Origin: Balaenoptera acutorostrata
Taxonomy: Eukaryota; Chordata; Mammalia; Artiodactyla; Balaenopteridae
Length of the DNA stretch: 64,000 nucleotides
Assembly (NCBI RefSeq): GCF_949987535.1
Contig: NC_080074.1
Coordinates: 38,113,641 to 38,177,640, forward strand
Reading direction: 5' to 3'
In this document: positions 1 through 12,530 of the stretch, piece by piece
Layout: every line of letters starts with the position of its first letter
How positions within the stretch are numbered: position 1 is the first letter of the stretch
Translations under genes and position numbers: made by a program
Notes under the pieces: model-generated
Databases searched by the model: none
Told to the model about the DNA's origin: nothing
What the model saw: only the letters and a program-made list of their open reading frames with translations

Positions 1-2340
1 ATCATTTAGTTCTATATTTAGCTTTTATGTCTTGAATACTTCTATGAACACCTGCAAGGAAAGGTGGCCCGAGAAACAATTCTTTAAACATATATATTCA
101 ATAAATATATACATATTTGATATGTATGTACTTAGCTCTCCATTCAAATAAATTAGTAGTTGAAAATGGAATATCTTATGACAGAATATCATGGAGATAA
201 TAATTCATTTAAATATATTTTGTTTTAAAATAGGATTAAAGAATTTCCTTGTTTAGCATCCATTTATGAAGAGATTTCCATAACCATAACACCCTTGCTA
301 TGCTAAATACTTTTTAATTCCAAAAGCCCACCAGGATTAGGCATAGTAACAGCTTGCATGAAAAGAAGGAGGAGTTGTTCAGGCACATATCCCATTTTTA
401 TTTGGTATTGTTTGGAATATGGAAGGCATCTTGCATTTTATTCCAATTAGTTTGCTTCACTCAAGTAATTAGCTGAATGTATATTTCTGGAAAAACTATG
501 TAGCCTGTAGAACATTGGCTTTGTTAGGCATGGACCAAATGATGCAGGCCATGTTGAGGATTTTGAATTAGATCCTAGAATCAAAAGAAAGACACTGAGG
601 ACCTTTCAAGTGATATGATCCTATTTGCATTTAAACATGATTTTTGGGGAATAGATTGGATTGAGGGAAAAATAGTGAGCTGAAGGTCAGTATAAAGGTT
701 CAGCTTACTATTTTCCCCTCATTTTGATTATAGATCTCCTTCCTTGCCTGCTCTCCCATTTTAAGCAGAGAATCCTGAATCACTCTCCACTTCTTATGAA
801 AGTAACACTCATCAAGACCAAACATCAAAAGAGAAATAATCAAGAAGCAGACTCTCAGTGTAGGGGAACAGGAATCACTTATAGGCAGGGGCATAACCAA
901 AGGGAGCACGGAATATGAATGCAATGGTGGTAGTCAGTGAATGTTTCAAAGCCCAGAGTCTTAAAAATCACTGCTCAAATCAATTTTACTTAATTTCTAT
1001 TTCTTGGCAAGATTGTTGGCTATGTAATAAACAAGTATGATAAATGTTAGGAATTAATACTATCCTAATATCATATTTTAAACTTTTGACTGAAAGAGAA
1101 AACAGTCTAAAGAGGTAAGGAGACAAATAGGACAAATAGTAAGAAAAATTATTTTAAAATGATAATACTTAATCCTGAATGATATTTTGGATGCATGAAT
1201 TTTTGTGTTGGCTCACAAAGCTGAAGATAAATCATATTTGAGTTGATTAATTATTTTTGCTAAACTCAGATTATATTTGATATTCAAATGAAATTTATCA
1301 TCACTTTTGAAGTAACTTGCAAATTAAAAATGTACTGCTTACTTTCGACTCATCTCATGTACATTATGACCAAATAGGAGTAATGTTTTAAAAGAAAAGA
1401 ATAATTATCCTTTAAATTATGTTTATAGTTTTAATTATTTTCTTAAAATTGTTTTATTATGCAAAACCTTTTGCTTTGATTGTATCAAAGAAAAAGATTT
1501 ATTAAGCCATACATTTTATGTGAGATAGAACATATAGATTTTATATATATCTAAGAAATTCAACATATTTCACGTGATAATTGACACTTATGGCTCTAAA
1601 AGTTTTTCTTACACAATACAGAAAAATAAGTATAAACGTAATCAGGTTAATAAATTATCTTTTATTTTTATTTCTTTTTTTGTACATAGATGCTCTCTAA
1701 TTTTAACATCAACATCATTTTAACTTATTTATTTATGGGAAATAAGTTCAATTCATTCATTTGTATCACTTAATTAGGAGCCTATTAGTACTACAAAATT
1801 AAGCATGCAACAAAATAAACTTATATAAGCATTTTCAAGAGATGTCAAAAATATGGGAGCAGGTGGGAGAATGGTAGGCATCCTGGAAACTATAGGTTAC
1901 TGAAAAGACAAGCTCTACACTACATTCCTATTTGAAAACCACATCCAGATTAACTATAGGCCTCATATTCTGAAGGAAAAAGGAGGTAACAACTTAAGAA
2001 TACTAGTATTACAGGATAAAGTTATTAATCATTATGAAGAAAGAAACACATTTTCCTTAAAAACCCTTCAATCTTCAAATGTGATTCATCATGTCAGAAT
2101 ATTAATTGTAAAAGATTCAGGATCTTGTCAGCAAAGTCTCACAAAGCATGAGGAAAATAGAAGGGCATCATTATGTATCAGCCTAAAAAAATTTAACCAG
2201 ACCAAGTGTTTTTCAGACTTGCTTATGCTTAGTCATGGGCATGAAGCATGTGATAGGATGGCTGGCCACCTCTTCAGCTGAACGTATCACAAGTAAAAGT
2301 AATGACTTTCTCCTCTACATTTTCAGAGCATTTGATGTGT
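1..2340. other. AT-rich sequence without recognised features
   Basis: About 2.3 kb of AT-rich DNA. The reading frames here are short (under 80 codons) and look random. I recognise no repeat family, exon or RNA gene, although heavily decayed repeats cannot be excluded by eye. Confidence 0.5.
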
Positions 2341-2347
2341 GAGTCTG

Positions 2348-2380
<33 letters not shown>

Positions 2381-2381
2381 T
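2341..2381. repeat. (GT)n microsatellite
   Basis: A nearly pure GT dinucleotide run, preceded by a degenerate GAGT/GTGA part. It lies just upstream of an ancient antisense L1. Confidence 0.9.
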
Positions 2382-2439
2382 TATTTTATACCTGAAGTCC
2401 ACATCTATTCCGTTAATTGCTCTAATTTTAAGTGTATGG

Positions 2440-3880
2440 CTGGAGAAAGTTTAATATATGATTTTTCAATATGAATACACTTATATAACCACTACTCAGA
2501 CCAAGATATTGAATTCCAGAAGATTCCCTCATTCTGTGTTCCATCCTAGGGTCCTTCCTCTAGAGATAACCAATATTCTGATATTTATCATATTTATCAC
2601 CATAGATTTGTTTCACCTATCCTTGAAGCTAGTATAAATAGAGTCATATACTATGCATGAGTTCTTTCAATCAACATTTGTGAGATCTATTTATGTGTGG
2701 TTATCGCTAATTTGTTTTTTTTTATTGCTGTGTAGTATTCCTCTAAGTATGCATAATACATAATCTATATATCCATTCTATTGTTTATGGTCATTTAAGT
2801 TTTTTCAAGTACTTGGGTACTGTAAAGAAAGCACCTATGAATAAATGATTTGTAACTCATATGCACTCTTAGGAATATCAAAGAGTAGAAATAATAGGTC
2901 TAAGGTAAATGTAGGTTTAATTTTCCTAAATACTACCTAAAAGTTTGCCAAAGTGGTTGTACCAATTTACACTAAAATCAGCAATGTATGAGGGTTTTCC
3001 TTACTCCCTCTCTGTTCTAACACTTGGAATGTTTTCTCATTTTAATTTTAGTCACTGTGGTGGGTATTCTGTGGTTTTAATTTGCATTTCTTTGATTAAT
3101 GATGTGAAACTTTTCATATGCTTATTGACTATTTGAACATCCTCTTTTGTTAAATGCTTGGTCAGTCTTTTGGCCATTTTCATTTAAATAGAGATTTTTT
3201 TTTCAAATCGAGATTTTTAAAATATTTGCTTAGTAGAGTCCTTTATATTCTCAGTATGAGTCCTTTGTCCAGTATATTTATTGTGAATAATTTCTTCAAG
3301 TATGTCTTATTTATTAACTCTCTTAATAATAATTTTTGATAAACAGATAATTTAATGTTGTACAGTTAGAAATTTTCAGTGAATTTTTTGTATGTCTTAC
3401 TAAAGAAACCTTTGCCTACTCTAAGGTCATGAAGATATACTCTCATGTTTCCTTCTACAAGTATTATTGTTTTACCATTCTCTTTTGCATCAATAGTCAT
3501 AATTGAATTTCTTCTTTATTATGGTAAACATAAGAGTACAGATTTCTTTCTTTCTTATTTATATTTAATATTCTAGTACCATTTATTGAAAAGGCTACCC
3601 ATTCTCCACTGACTGGCATTGGCACGTTTATTTATAAATAAAATGACTCAGTATACATAAATCTACTTCTTGACTCTCTATTCTAGTCATTGGTTTATTT
3701 GAATAGTTTTATGCCAACATCACACTCTCTTAATTATTATAGCTTTATAGTAATCCTTGTAATCTGATGGTGTAAGTCTTATAAAATTTCTTTTTAAAAA
3801 ATTGTCTTTGATATTCAAAGTCCTTTGGATTTTCAATAAATTTTGTTTGGGAACTCTAATTGTGTTAGAGAAATACCAGT
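2440..3880 (-). mobile_element. Ancient L1 3' fragment, antisense
   Basis: Read on the minus strand this carries the end of L1 ORF2 and the 3'UTR of an old mammalian L1. On the plus strand the typical complementary phrases appear in order: the 3'UTR text about the dated 'accacta..cagaccaagatat' stretch, a degenerate 'tgctgtgtagtattcc' near 2730, then 'ggtttaatttgcatttc'-like sequence near 3075 and 'tcctcttttgtta' near 3140. It is riddled with indels and has no open frame, so it predates the young L1s of this window by a long time. Both edges are approximate. Confidence 0.75.
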
Positions 3881-5165
3881 TCATGTTTTAGTCTATAAAT
3901 CTTTATTACAGTAAGCAAGGCTTTGTTATTTTATTATAATATTATTTCACTGCTCTTTCATTAGCAGAAATTCTTCCACAGTAAAACTGGAGAAAGCACC
4001 AGTGAGATGCAATTTTTATTATGGGCAATTACAGATTTTCTCATGTGTCGTTGGAAATTTTCAGAATATCTAGACTCATCAAATGATATGCAAGAATGGG
4101 AAATTCACAGTATATCTGACCACATATTGAAAAAATTTCGAGTTAAAATTCCAAACAATTATCTAGGAAATTTATAGTTTAGCAGTTGAAACTTTTAGAA
4201 AAATACTGTGATAGGATTGTGATCTTTTAATGCAGTTTGAAAAGATCCTTTATGTAGATTTTAAGATTCAACAACATTTTTTTTTAATTTCAAAACTCCT
4301 CCATATCTTCTTAGCAAAAGCAGGAAGGAGATGGTTTGTTAGCTAGAAAAGTTTGTTTGATTTAGGAAGGTTTTGTGCTTGTTGTCTGTTGTATTATAGG
4401 CTTGATCATGTTTTAATGCAAACATTTGAAAGGGAAAATTTGAATGTAAAGGAAAAAGAAATAATAACCAGTGGTGTGAGTTGAGGTTCTTGAAAGGGCA
4501 GGATGGTGTAGGTTAGAAGCTCAGATAGAAAAATTGGGCTTGGATGTGATGAGGGACACCTCTATTGAAAGGGAAAGAACAGAGAAGAGAATGAGTATAC
4601 ATAAAGGCTTGCAAGATTGGTGGAAGGAAGCTGAATGACTTCCTCTTTCTTTTCTTCTGTCAAATAGCAAGGGAGATCATTTGCTGACAGGGAGGGGCAC
4701 AGAGAATAGGATACAAGGAGTGGAGAAGTTTGCAAATAATTTATAGAGTGAGAAAGCAATTTGACCAGAGAAACTTAGCAGGTCAGCTGTTGGGTGGGAC
4801 TGAAGGTTAATGTTAGTTTTGTTATCATAAATTTGCTTATTGTGGAATTCTTTCCAGAAGTAAGTGTAAAATTGTCCTCTTGTGTCACCACAAGCTATTG
4901 TGTTTCTAAAAATCTTTTCAAAACATGTTATCTCACAGAGGTTTATTTCAATACAAGTCTAGATATTCTGATTTCATTGGGAAACATTCTTTGACACAGA
5001 ATGTTAGTTATTATGCTTGGAAATTTTAAGAAAGTCTTTATTTTAATTTCCCTAGATTACAAAATTTCTTGTTCTGTCTGTGGTAAAGAAGGAAAATAAC
5101 TGTCAACTATTACCTGTATGATTGATCATCAGCTACTTAAAAGTCATTATAAGGTCTGGTTATGT
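3881..5165. other. Unrecognised AT-rich stretch
   Basis: About 1.3 kb with only short chance reading frames. I see no repeat, exon or RNA gene that I can name. Confidence 0.45.
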
Positions 5166-5208
5166 TATATAGATAGATATAGATATAGATACAGATATAG
5201 ATAGATAG
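5166..5208. repeat. (TAGA)n simple repeat
   Basis: Imperfect TAGA/TATAGA tandem repeat, directly followed by a short C run. Confidence 0.85.
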
Positions 5209-5279
5209 CTCCCCCCTACCTTAGATGAGCTTCCCTGCTATCTTCTGTTCTTTATATTCCTTTTAATTGTCAGGTTTAC

Positions 5280-5430
5280 AACTATTAACACCTTATATTT
5301 GCATAAAACTTTAAAGCTTGCCAAATATTTTCTCCTTTCTTGCCCAAGTTCACTCAACCATTATGCTACACATCTAGGCCACAAACGCAATTCTTCTGAA
5401 TCTAACTCTAGTTCTGTTTTCACTATACTA
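5280..5430 (-). repeat. Possible MIR SINE fragment, antisense
   Basis: Resembles the complement of the MIR core: a 'tataaaactttaaagct'-like piece, then 'cttgcccaagttcac', which is the reverse complement of the MIR region around its 'gtgaccttgggcaag' motif. Strongly diverged, so the family call is tentative. Confidence 0.35.
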
Positions 5431-6104
5431 CAAGAGGAATAGTAATATACTTTTAGCTAAACTGATTTAATTGTACTGGGAGGATTGACTTGTATTTATT
5501 TCTGCATATGTTGTTATTTGAACATGACTATTCAAATACATGATTTTCTCCTTTTATGGAGAAAATTTTACGTTTCATAAATATCTCGTACAAACTCACT
5601 ATCTATTAGTCAGATGATGATTAAATCCAGTGGACAAATGTTTTAAAAGAATTCTGTAATCATTTCTTTCTTACTTTTCTTGGCAAAAGAATACTTTATA
5701 GTGTTTATATAATTTTACCCTAATTTGTTAGTTTTATAAATGTAGAGTCTTTTATTCCAGTGTTTGTTAGAGTGGGGCATACTTGGCTTTATAAAAAGGA
5801 ACATTAAATAACACTCAATAACCAAGAATTTGAATGTCTGCATTTCAACTCTATGTATATTTTAGAGAACAAGTTCAAGCTTTGAAGATGTGGTTCATGG
5901 TTTAAGTCAACACTGGTTGAGATCCAGAAATAAATAGCATGACTAATAAAGAAAAAAAAGTTTCTATTTCCTCATGATCCACATGAAATTCTTTTTTGTT
6001 GTTTTTTCTACATATATAAGTGCACAAAAATGACAATTGAAATGTCTCTTTGAAAATCTTCTCAAACTTGAAAAATCAAGACAAGATCATTTAAAGTTTA
6101 GATC
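5431..6104. other. Unrecognised AT-rich stretch
   Basis: About 670 bases with no recognisable repeat or gene. Confidence 0.4.
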
Positions 6105-6745
6105 TATGTGAAAGATTTGAACAGATATTTCTCCAAAGAAGATAAGCACATTAAAAGATGCTCAATTTCATTAATCATTAGGAAATGAAATCAAAACCTC
6201 AATGAAATACCATTTTAAAACCACTAGACTTGCTGTGATAAAATAGATAGTAACAAGGGTTGGCAAGGGTAAAGTGAAATTTGAACCCTCATACATTGTT
6301 GGTGGGAAGGCAGAATGGTGCAGCCACTTTGGGAAACAGTTCGGCAGTTATTCTAAATATTACATAAGAAGATATCCAGCAACTTCACTCCTAGGTATAT
6401 ACCCAAGAAAAATGAAAAAAATATCCACAGAAAACTTGTACATGAATGCTTATAGCAGCCTTATTCATAATAGACAGAAAACAGAAAGAACCCTAATGCC
6501 TATCAACTGCTGAATGAATAAACTAAACATGCTATAGCCATCACAATGAAATATTATTTGGCAGTAAAAAGGAATTAAGTACTGAAACATGCTACAACAT
6601 GATGGAACTTGAAAGCATCATGCCAAATGAAAGAGGTCAGTCACTTCAGTATTATATGATTCCACTAATATGAAATGTCCAGAATAGGCAAATACATAGA
6701 GATAGAAAGTAGATTAGTGGTTGCCTATGTGTAAAGAAAATTGCA
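6105..6745 (+). mobile_element. Old L1 fragment: ORF2 C-terminus and 3'UTR
   Basis: Sense-strand L1 sequence. It starts at the ORF2 stretch equivalent to '[16 protein letters not shown]' near 6120, passes the degenerate cysteine-rich region and the 'LLGIYP' equivalent near 6390, and continues into an old-type 3'UTR ending near 'agattagtggttgcctatg'. A 79-codon frame at 6274-6513 is a remnant of ORF2 (its 'ATSLLGIYPRK' matches the family '[10 protein letters not shown]'). Frameshifts and stops make it non-functional. It belongs to an older L1 class than the copies at 35-54 kb. Confidence 0.85.
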
Positions 6746-7079
6746 TGAGACAAGTTAAAGAAACAAGGAAGACTTTCTTCAAGACTATCGTAATAGGGGA
6801 GGGAGATTGAACTCAACTTCTCTAAACAAAAGGTGAGAGGATTGTTGAGTGACTAAATGTGTAGGAATGCTAAGGTCGATCCCTTCTAGGAAACACAGGG
6901 CTCTGTTGACCAACTTTGGTTCAAGCGCACAAATGGCTTTGCTGAACCTCCTTGTCTGCATCCAAAGTTCTCCCTCTCTTTCATTGATTTTCAACACAGT
7001 CTGACAACTTTCCCACCCTTCCGTAGCTCCTTCTCTATTTCTTTATACACAAACATTTCAAGGACTATGGCAAACAGAA

Positions 7080-8540
7080 TCTGAGTTGGCATCAACACCC
7101 AGAGACCCAAAGCATTGTCTTGCTCTCCTTCTTTCTCTCTTGTTCAAATGAGAACCTATGGGAGCCAGGTAATAAATTGAGTTTTGGTGAAAGTCTAGCC
7201 CACAGTGAATCCATTGGGTCTGCACACCAATTCAGTGCTCATTTTCTCAATTCCTGACCACATAAATGGAATTGGTGTACTCGGCAATAGGGGTGACTCT
7301 ACATTGAGTCCCTGGTCTATGGTATAAGAGCTAATGTACTATGGAAAGCCAAATGGAATACTTTGAAACTACTCCCCCAACCTCAACTCCATCCAAGAAA
7401 ACAATATTTTTTCCTGAGGAGTATGATGAAGATTAGTGCAACCATTAAACACGTAAGAGATGCAGAGGTAATGGGGTCCTATCACATATCCATTTAATTT
7501 GCTGTTGTGGTCGTTGCAGAAATTAGAGAATTACCCATAGTCTATTTCAGGCTCTACCAAGTAGTAACTCCAATAGTAGCTGTTGTGTCACTGCTAGAGC
7601 AGATTAATAATACCTCTGGCATATGGTATGTGTTTTTTTAATTTCACACATGCATTTTTTAACATTCCAATTATAAAATAAGTCAGAAACAGTTTGCATT
7701 CATGTGGGATGGATAAAATTAACTTACAGTTTTGTCTCAGGACTATGTCAACTCTCCTGCCCTGTATCAAACTAAAGTCAAAAAGATTTGGGCTACAGAG
7801 AAATCCCATATAAACCATATTGAACCACACTGATGGACATAATGCCAATGTGACACAGTGAGCAAAAAAATGACCTGAGTTAAGAATATATATATAGATC
7901 CATATTACTGACCATTGTCTTGGTCAACTGGTCAGAGGCTTGGATGAAAAAAGACTGAAAGGTCAGAGACAAAAATCCCTAACAGAGGTGTGCAAATGGA
8001 CATATGGCACAGGACACAAAGTAAAAAATTTTGTATTTACTTTACACCAGAAAGCATCCACCATGGAAGAGGCACTGAACAATGAAGTAGACAAAATGAC
8101 TTAGCCAGCTTTCTTCAGTGACCACCCCCAAAATGGGATGAAGAGCAGAATAAAAAAGTGGCCAAAATGGAAGACATGGCGGCTATTTATGGGCCCAATT
8201 TCATGAAGTATTTTACCAATGTATATCTAGCTACAGCTGCCTCTGAATGTCTAACTTTAAGGAACAGAAGCCAGTACTGAGCCCACCATATGAGGCTATT
8301 CCTGGAGAACCATCAGGCTATGACCCTAACCAGCAGAAGGCTATAAGGCAGTTTTACACAATGAGAGCAGGGAATAATGCATGTGAAACCCATATGATCC
8401 ACTTGGGGTTCCTCCTGATATTCCCTGGTCCCCTGGTAACTGTGGATAGACATATGCACTACACTGAGAAAGGTATGACTATCAAGTGTCCAGACCATAC
8501 AGAGGGGGTGTTTTGGAAAGGAATTTTTTTTACTTAGTAT
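7080..8540 (+). pseudogene. Decayed ERVL-type (class III) retroviral pol
   Basis: Sense-strand remnant of the pol gene of an ERVL-like endogenous retrovirus. Recognisable blocks appear in the expected order: the region just before reverse transcriptase (7150-7480), the start of the RT fingers (7480-7630), the RT segment around 7735-7850 where the catalytic YIDD box would lie but is mutated, and the integrase zinc-binding/core region (8200-8330, e.g. 'cagtactgagccc'). Many stops and frameshifts break it; the longest open piece is 96 codons (8247-8537). No LTR or gag was seen upstream. The same provirus seems to resume at about 9610 after some 1 kb of other sequence. Identification is from memory of ERVL consensus text and not from a search. 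The element is ancient and inactive. Confidence 0.7.
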
Positions 8541-9365
8541 TGGTTAATTAACTCAATGTTGATATGTTATACTTAGGCTAAAAAACAAACTAACTCTTCT
8601 TATTTTTAGACAAAATTTGTCTTCTCTATAGACTTTCTCCATAGACTTCTGAATACACTATCCTATATAAAAGTGATAATGAAGGTTACCTTGAACTCAA
8701 GGTGGTAATAACTCTGTAATACCTTTGTTAGAAATTATGAAAATTTTATCCACTATCATATCATTGTCTCAGTATATTTTCATCAGTTGTTTCCCATCTT
8801 AATTTAGACTGAGATTGATTCAAGAATATTTTATTTAGAAATGTATTTCAAACATAATGATTAATCCATATGTTTTCACTTTCAATAAAGCAACAGACAA
8901 ATTTTAGAAAATATCTCCCTTTTGTTGGTTATCCTTAAATGTTATTGTGTTGAATAGCATCTGTTTACCCCTCCACCTTTTTACACTCTGCTCTCTGACC
9001 TAGGAGGCTGACCTGGATAGCCTATATCAATGGGTACCCTTTCTGTATAGCTTCCAGTACAGAAAATTGGAAACTGTGGCAAGAGATCAGAAAAAAAGTA
9101 GGAAAGTAAGGTTAGGAAACTTGTTACCCTGAAGTCTTTCCCAAAGGGGTTCTTTAAACTGGCTGTTTTTCTCAACAAAAGGTCACATCTCCTCTCAAAT
9201 TGGTCATTTAAATATGAATATGTGCTTCCAAGTTCTTTTAACTGTTCCTCCTTCTTGTCTCTTTTGACATGCAGGTGGTACCTACCCTCAGGGTATCACA
9301 CTATCCTTTGTGGTTTTCCAAGATACTACCCATACTTTTGTAAATAGTGTTTTAAATGAAAGTAT
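8541..9365. other. Unrecognised stretch inside the ERVL remnant
   Basis: About 0.8 kb separating two recognisable ERVL blocks. It may be ERVL sequence decayed beyond recognition, or a later insertion. I see no other family. Confidence 0.4.
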
Positions 9366-9429
9366 ATAGTAATTCAGTGTTTCTCAATATTTTTTTCATA
9401 GTAATTCAGTGTTTCTCAACATTTTTTTG
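9366..9429. repeat. 32-bp short tandem duplication
   Basis: Two near-identical 32-bp units, each running from 'atagtaattcagtgtttctc' into a T run; they differ at one base in the centre ('caatat' versus 'caacat'). The second copy supplies the left end of the hAT-like element that follows. Confidence 0.85.
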
Positions 9430-9588
9430 CTATCTCCTATAGAATCTTTTTAGACATTGCTTTTCTAATCGCACCCACCCCCCATCTTGTCCTTCTCCTG
9501 CTATTAAATACTATTATAATATTCCAGATTTTTTACACTCAAAACCCAATATCCCCCACTTGGGGGTACCCCTGTTGAGAATGCATGG
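9407..9588. mobile_element. Short hAT-like (MER/Charlie-type) non-autonomous transposon
   Basis: About 180 bp bounded by degenerate terminal inverted repeats: 'cagtgtttctcaaca' on the left and 'tgttgagaatgcatg' on the right, a decayed form of the CAGTG.TTCTCAAC ends of hAT-Charlie elements. It has no coding capacity. It lies between two blocks of the ERVL remnant, so it probably inserted after that provirus. Confidence 0.5.
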
Positions 9589-9609
9589 AAAACTGATAAA
9601 AGAAGAAGT

Positions 9610-10290
9610 AGCCTAATGGGATTTAAGGGTTGCATACTCATACCATCAAGGACCTCAATTTTGGGGAAGAAATAGAACATAGTAGGCTTACAGGAGATGT
9701 GATACATGCCTTAGATCTCAGCTCATATATGCCCAGAATGGATAGATGTGGGAACCAAGAGATGACAGTGAAGGTGGTCCCTCTCAATATTACATATAGT
9801 AACATTTTGAGGAATTTTTCTTCTTATCACTGCAACCTTGAACTTGGTAGGTATGGGGGTTCTAGTACCCAAAGAAGGAATATTTGCTCAAAAAAATACA
9901 TTCATGATTCCAACAAATTGGAGGCTAAATCTACTCCTGGCCATTTTGGGCTTCTCCTGTCTCTAAATCAACAAGAACAGAACTAACTGGGGTTACTGAT
10001 CCCATTAGCTGGAATGTATTGGGCAAAAAGAAGATTATTATTGGAATCCAGGAGGTTCACTGGGCGTCTCTTTTTACTTCTTTGTGCTTGTTTATAGCCC
10101 TGATCAGTGGAATACTGTGGCAATGCAAGGTGTCAGATTCTGTAGGAAAGATGATTTGGTTTACCACACTAAGGAACCCTTTCCAGAAATTTACTGGCTA
10201 AGGGTAAGGAGAATACGGAATGTATTGTGGATTAAGGTAGTTATAACCATCAACCAAGGTCTTTTGACCAGCTAAGGAAGTGGTGAATTA
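9610..10290 (+). pseudogene. ERVL-type provirus, 3' internal region
   Basis: Sense-strand match to the 3' internal part of ERVL. Landmarks are 'ggtccctctcaatattac' near 9778, 'ccaacaaattggaggctaaa' near 9912, 'ggccattttgggcttctcct' near 9940, 'ctctaaatcaacaagaacag' near 9961 and 'gagaatacggaatgtattg' near 10210. It continues the provirus seen at 7080-8540 in the same orientation. The 118-codon open stretch at 9630-9986 is part of it and is not a host gene. Frameshifts prevent any functional product. Confidence 0.7.
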
Positions 10291-10299
10291 GCCATATTT

Positions 10300-10800
10300 A
10301 ACATTATTTAACTCTTTATCCCTCTTTTTCTCCCACTTTCTTATATGAAAACTGGTCGTGGTTAATATTTTAGATGTCAGATAGGAGTATGACTGAATGA
10401 ACATGCTGTGGGTCTCTATGTGTCTCCTGTATTGGGAACACATTCAGGCCAAAGACAACAGTGTATGTTGAGAAACAAAAGGATGAACAGTGCCATATAT
10501 CTTCTGTTTGTCTTTTTAGATTCACTCTTCACTCTACTCTCCTTCCTGAAAAGTACACCTATATTGACCATCTCAGCAGGCTCTCTTGTCCTCTTCCAAT
10601 TGAATTTGGCCAGTAAAGAATCTTGGACAGATGATCAGAAGGAAGGAAGACAGATAAACTGGTTATTTAGTGCACCAGCCATTTACCTATGGAATTCTTC
10701 AAGGGTTGCCACACTACTAACTTTAAAAATAATCTCTTTAATAAACCCTCCTCAATTTATCCTAATTGAATACACCATCTTTATCTTGCTGAGACCTTGA
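10300..10800 (+). repeat. Possible LTR downstream of the ERVL remnant
   Basis: Position directly after the ERVL internal 3' end, plus an AATAAA at about 10740 and a following CT-rich stretch, suggest a decayed 3' LTR. I cannot match it to a named LTR family. A 130-codon frame (10408-10800) lies inside it and shows no domain I know. Confidence 0.3.
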
Positions 10801-11329
10801 CTTATACATTACTTCTGATATATTTTTGTTTATATGAGCCTAATTCCAAGATTATATACTTATGTTAGTCATATTACCTATAACATGATATTCAATAAGA
10901 AAGTAAACTGGAGGAGCATTTTTTGCCAAAGAAAGTAATCTGAAACTTGAAACCTGTAAAATTAATTGCTACTGTGGAAAAAATAGAAAACAATCTGACC
11001 TGATAAGTTCAACTATAACAGAGTGTAACATCATTCCAGTGAAAACCAAGTTTTTTTCAGAAGACTGTATGGTAATTTACAAACTATTCTACTGATGGGC
11101 AAGAAACCTAATTGAATTATTCTCTATATTTGCATTTTTTTTTTGTGCTCATATGCAGGTAAAAATCATGTATACACTTAATGTGTCTTAACTGTATTTA
11201 GCTTAGTATGTGATTATTTTTAAAAAGTAATACTTCTATTTATAAACTTTACAACCCCAAATATAAAACTAGAGGTGAATTCAAGTATTTTTTAAATGTA
11301 ATTAAATGATGTTCATTTCTGATTAAATG
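10801..11329. other. Unrecognised AT-rich stretch
   Basis: About 530 bases with no repeat or gene that I can name. Confidence 0.4.
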
Positions 11330-11425
11330 TATCATCGTCACTGTTTTGTCCCCAGGGTGTAGCACAGTGAATGACCTACTTTTCATGAATTACAATAAAC
11401 TATCAATATTTATTGAATGAACAAA
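11330..11425 (+). mobile_element. L2 LINE 3' end fragment
   Basis: Matches the very 3' end of L2: 'ttttgtccccagggtgtagc', then 'caatatttattgaatgaac', the tail that in the consensus runs into TGAATGAA repeats. Short and diverged. Confidence 0.55.
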
Positions 11426-12424
11426 ACCTAGTTTAAAAAAAAAAAACTACCAAAAATATCCCATGAAAATTCCAAGAGTCTTATGTAAATCTAAGCTGAA
11501 GTCAAAATAACGGGAAAATGCATTCAATGTGACATTGTTCACAATTCTCGAATTTCTTTTATATAATCTCTTAGAGATATAAAACAGAAAAAAGTTACCA
11601 TTATTTTAATAACAAAAATATGAAATCATTCTAGTCAACTCTATCAATTAAAATAATGAATGATCCAGATATTTAAATTAATACTCACAATTTTCCAGAA
11701 TGGGAAATGAACCACTTCGATTTTCCTCCTTGTAGTCTAATAAATTTTGTTGACTTAGGCCTTTTTGGAAATCCACATCTTTCAAAATTTGCATTGTGGC
11801 CCATGAAATTAAAAAGGAGAAATACCTGTTCTATGATTCAGAGTGCCGTCTGTTCATAATGATGTATGTCTACACACCTCATATATGTGTATGTTTATTG
11901 AACCAGCTATTGAACAATTTTTATTAATTTATACCCTCTAAGAAATTGTTGTTCATATGAACTGTGTCCATGTCATGACTTGATTGTCCATAAAACAGAA
12001 AGATAAACTATAATTCAATAAAGGGAAATTTCTAAAATTAACAACTAAAGCAATCATCTAACAAATTCTATTAAACTCCTCTCTAGTGATTTTAATGAAA
12101 ATTACTAAGTTCCTTAAAGGAAAAATAATTCAAATCTCCAATCTATGTGCTTCAAAAGCTTTCATTCAAATAAGAGAGATAAAGAATAATCGTCCTTCCC
12201 AGTTTCCTCAGGGCAGTCTGAATTTATACCTGTGTTCCTGGCTTAATTAATGAGATGCCCCTTTCATTTTCAAAGGTGGCCTTGTTAGGTCAATAAATCA
12301 TGTGATCATCCTAGAGATAATGCATATAAACCAATAACTAAAATATAAAGTGGTAAGTAATTAGTATCTGGAAATAAGAAATGCACAAAGCAAGTACCAC
12401 TGGAATTCATAATTGGGTGAGTTC
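11426..12424. other. Unrecognised AT-rich stretch
   Basis: About 1 kb, very AT-rich, with no reading frame of note and no repeat I can identify. Confidence 0.4.
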
Positions 12425-12530
12425 AGTTCTCCCTAGTGATCAGGGAAGGCTTCAAATCAGAGGTGGCAGTACGTCAGATCTTAAAGAAAGAGGAAGATTT
12501 CAATAGAGATAAGATGTAGGGCAGGAAGCT
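12425..12530 (-). mobile_element. Possible L2 LINE fragment, antisense
   Basis: 'tagtgatcagggaaggcttc' followed by 'gaggtggca' is the complement of the L2 3' segment that reads '..GCCTTCCCTGACCAC'. Diverged and short, hence tentative. Confidence 0.45.

Noticed and set aside
10408..10800. 130-codon frame with hydrophobic segments as an envelope remnant
   Set aside because: ERVL elements lack an env gene, no conserved envelope motif is visible, and the position fits an LTR better.
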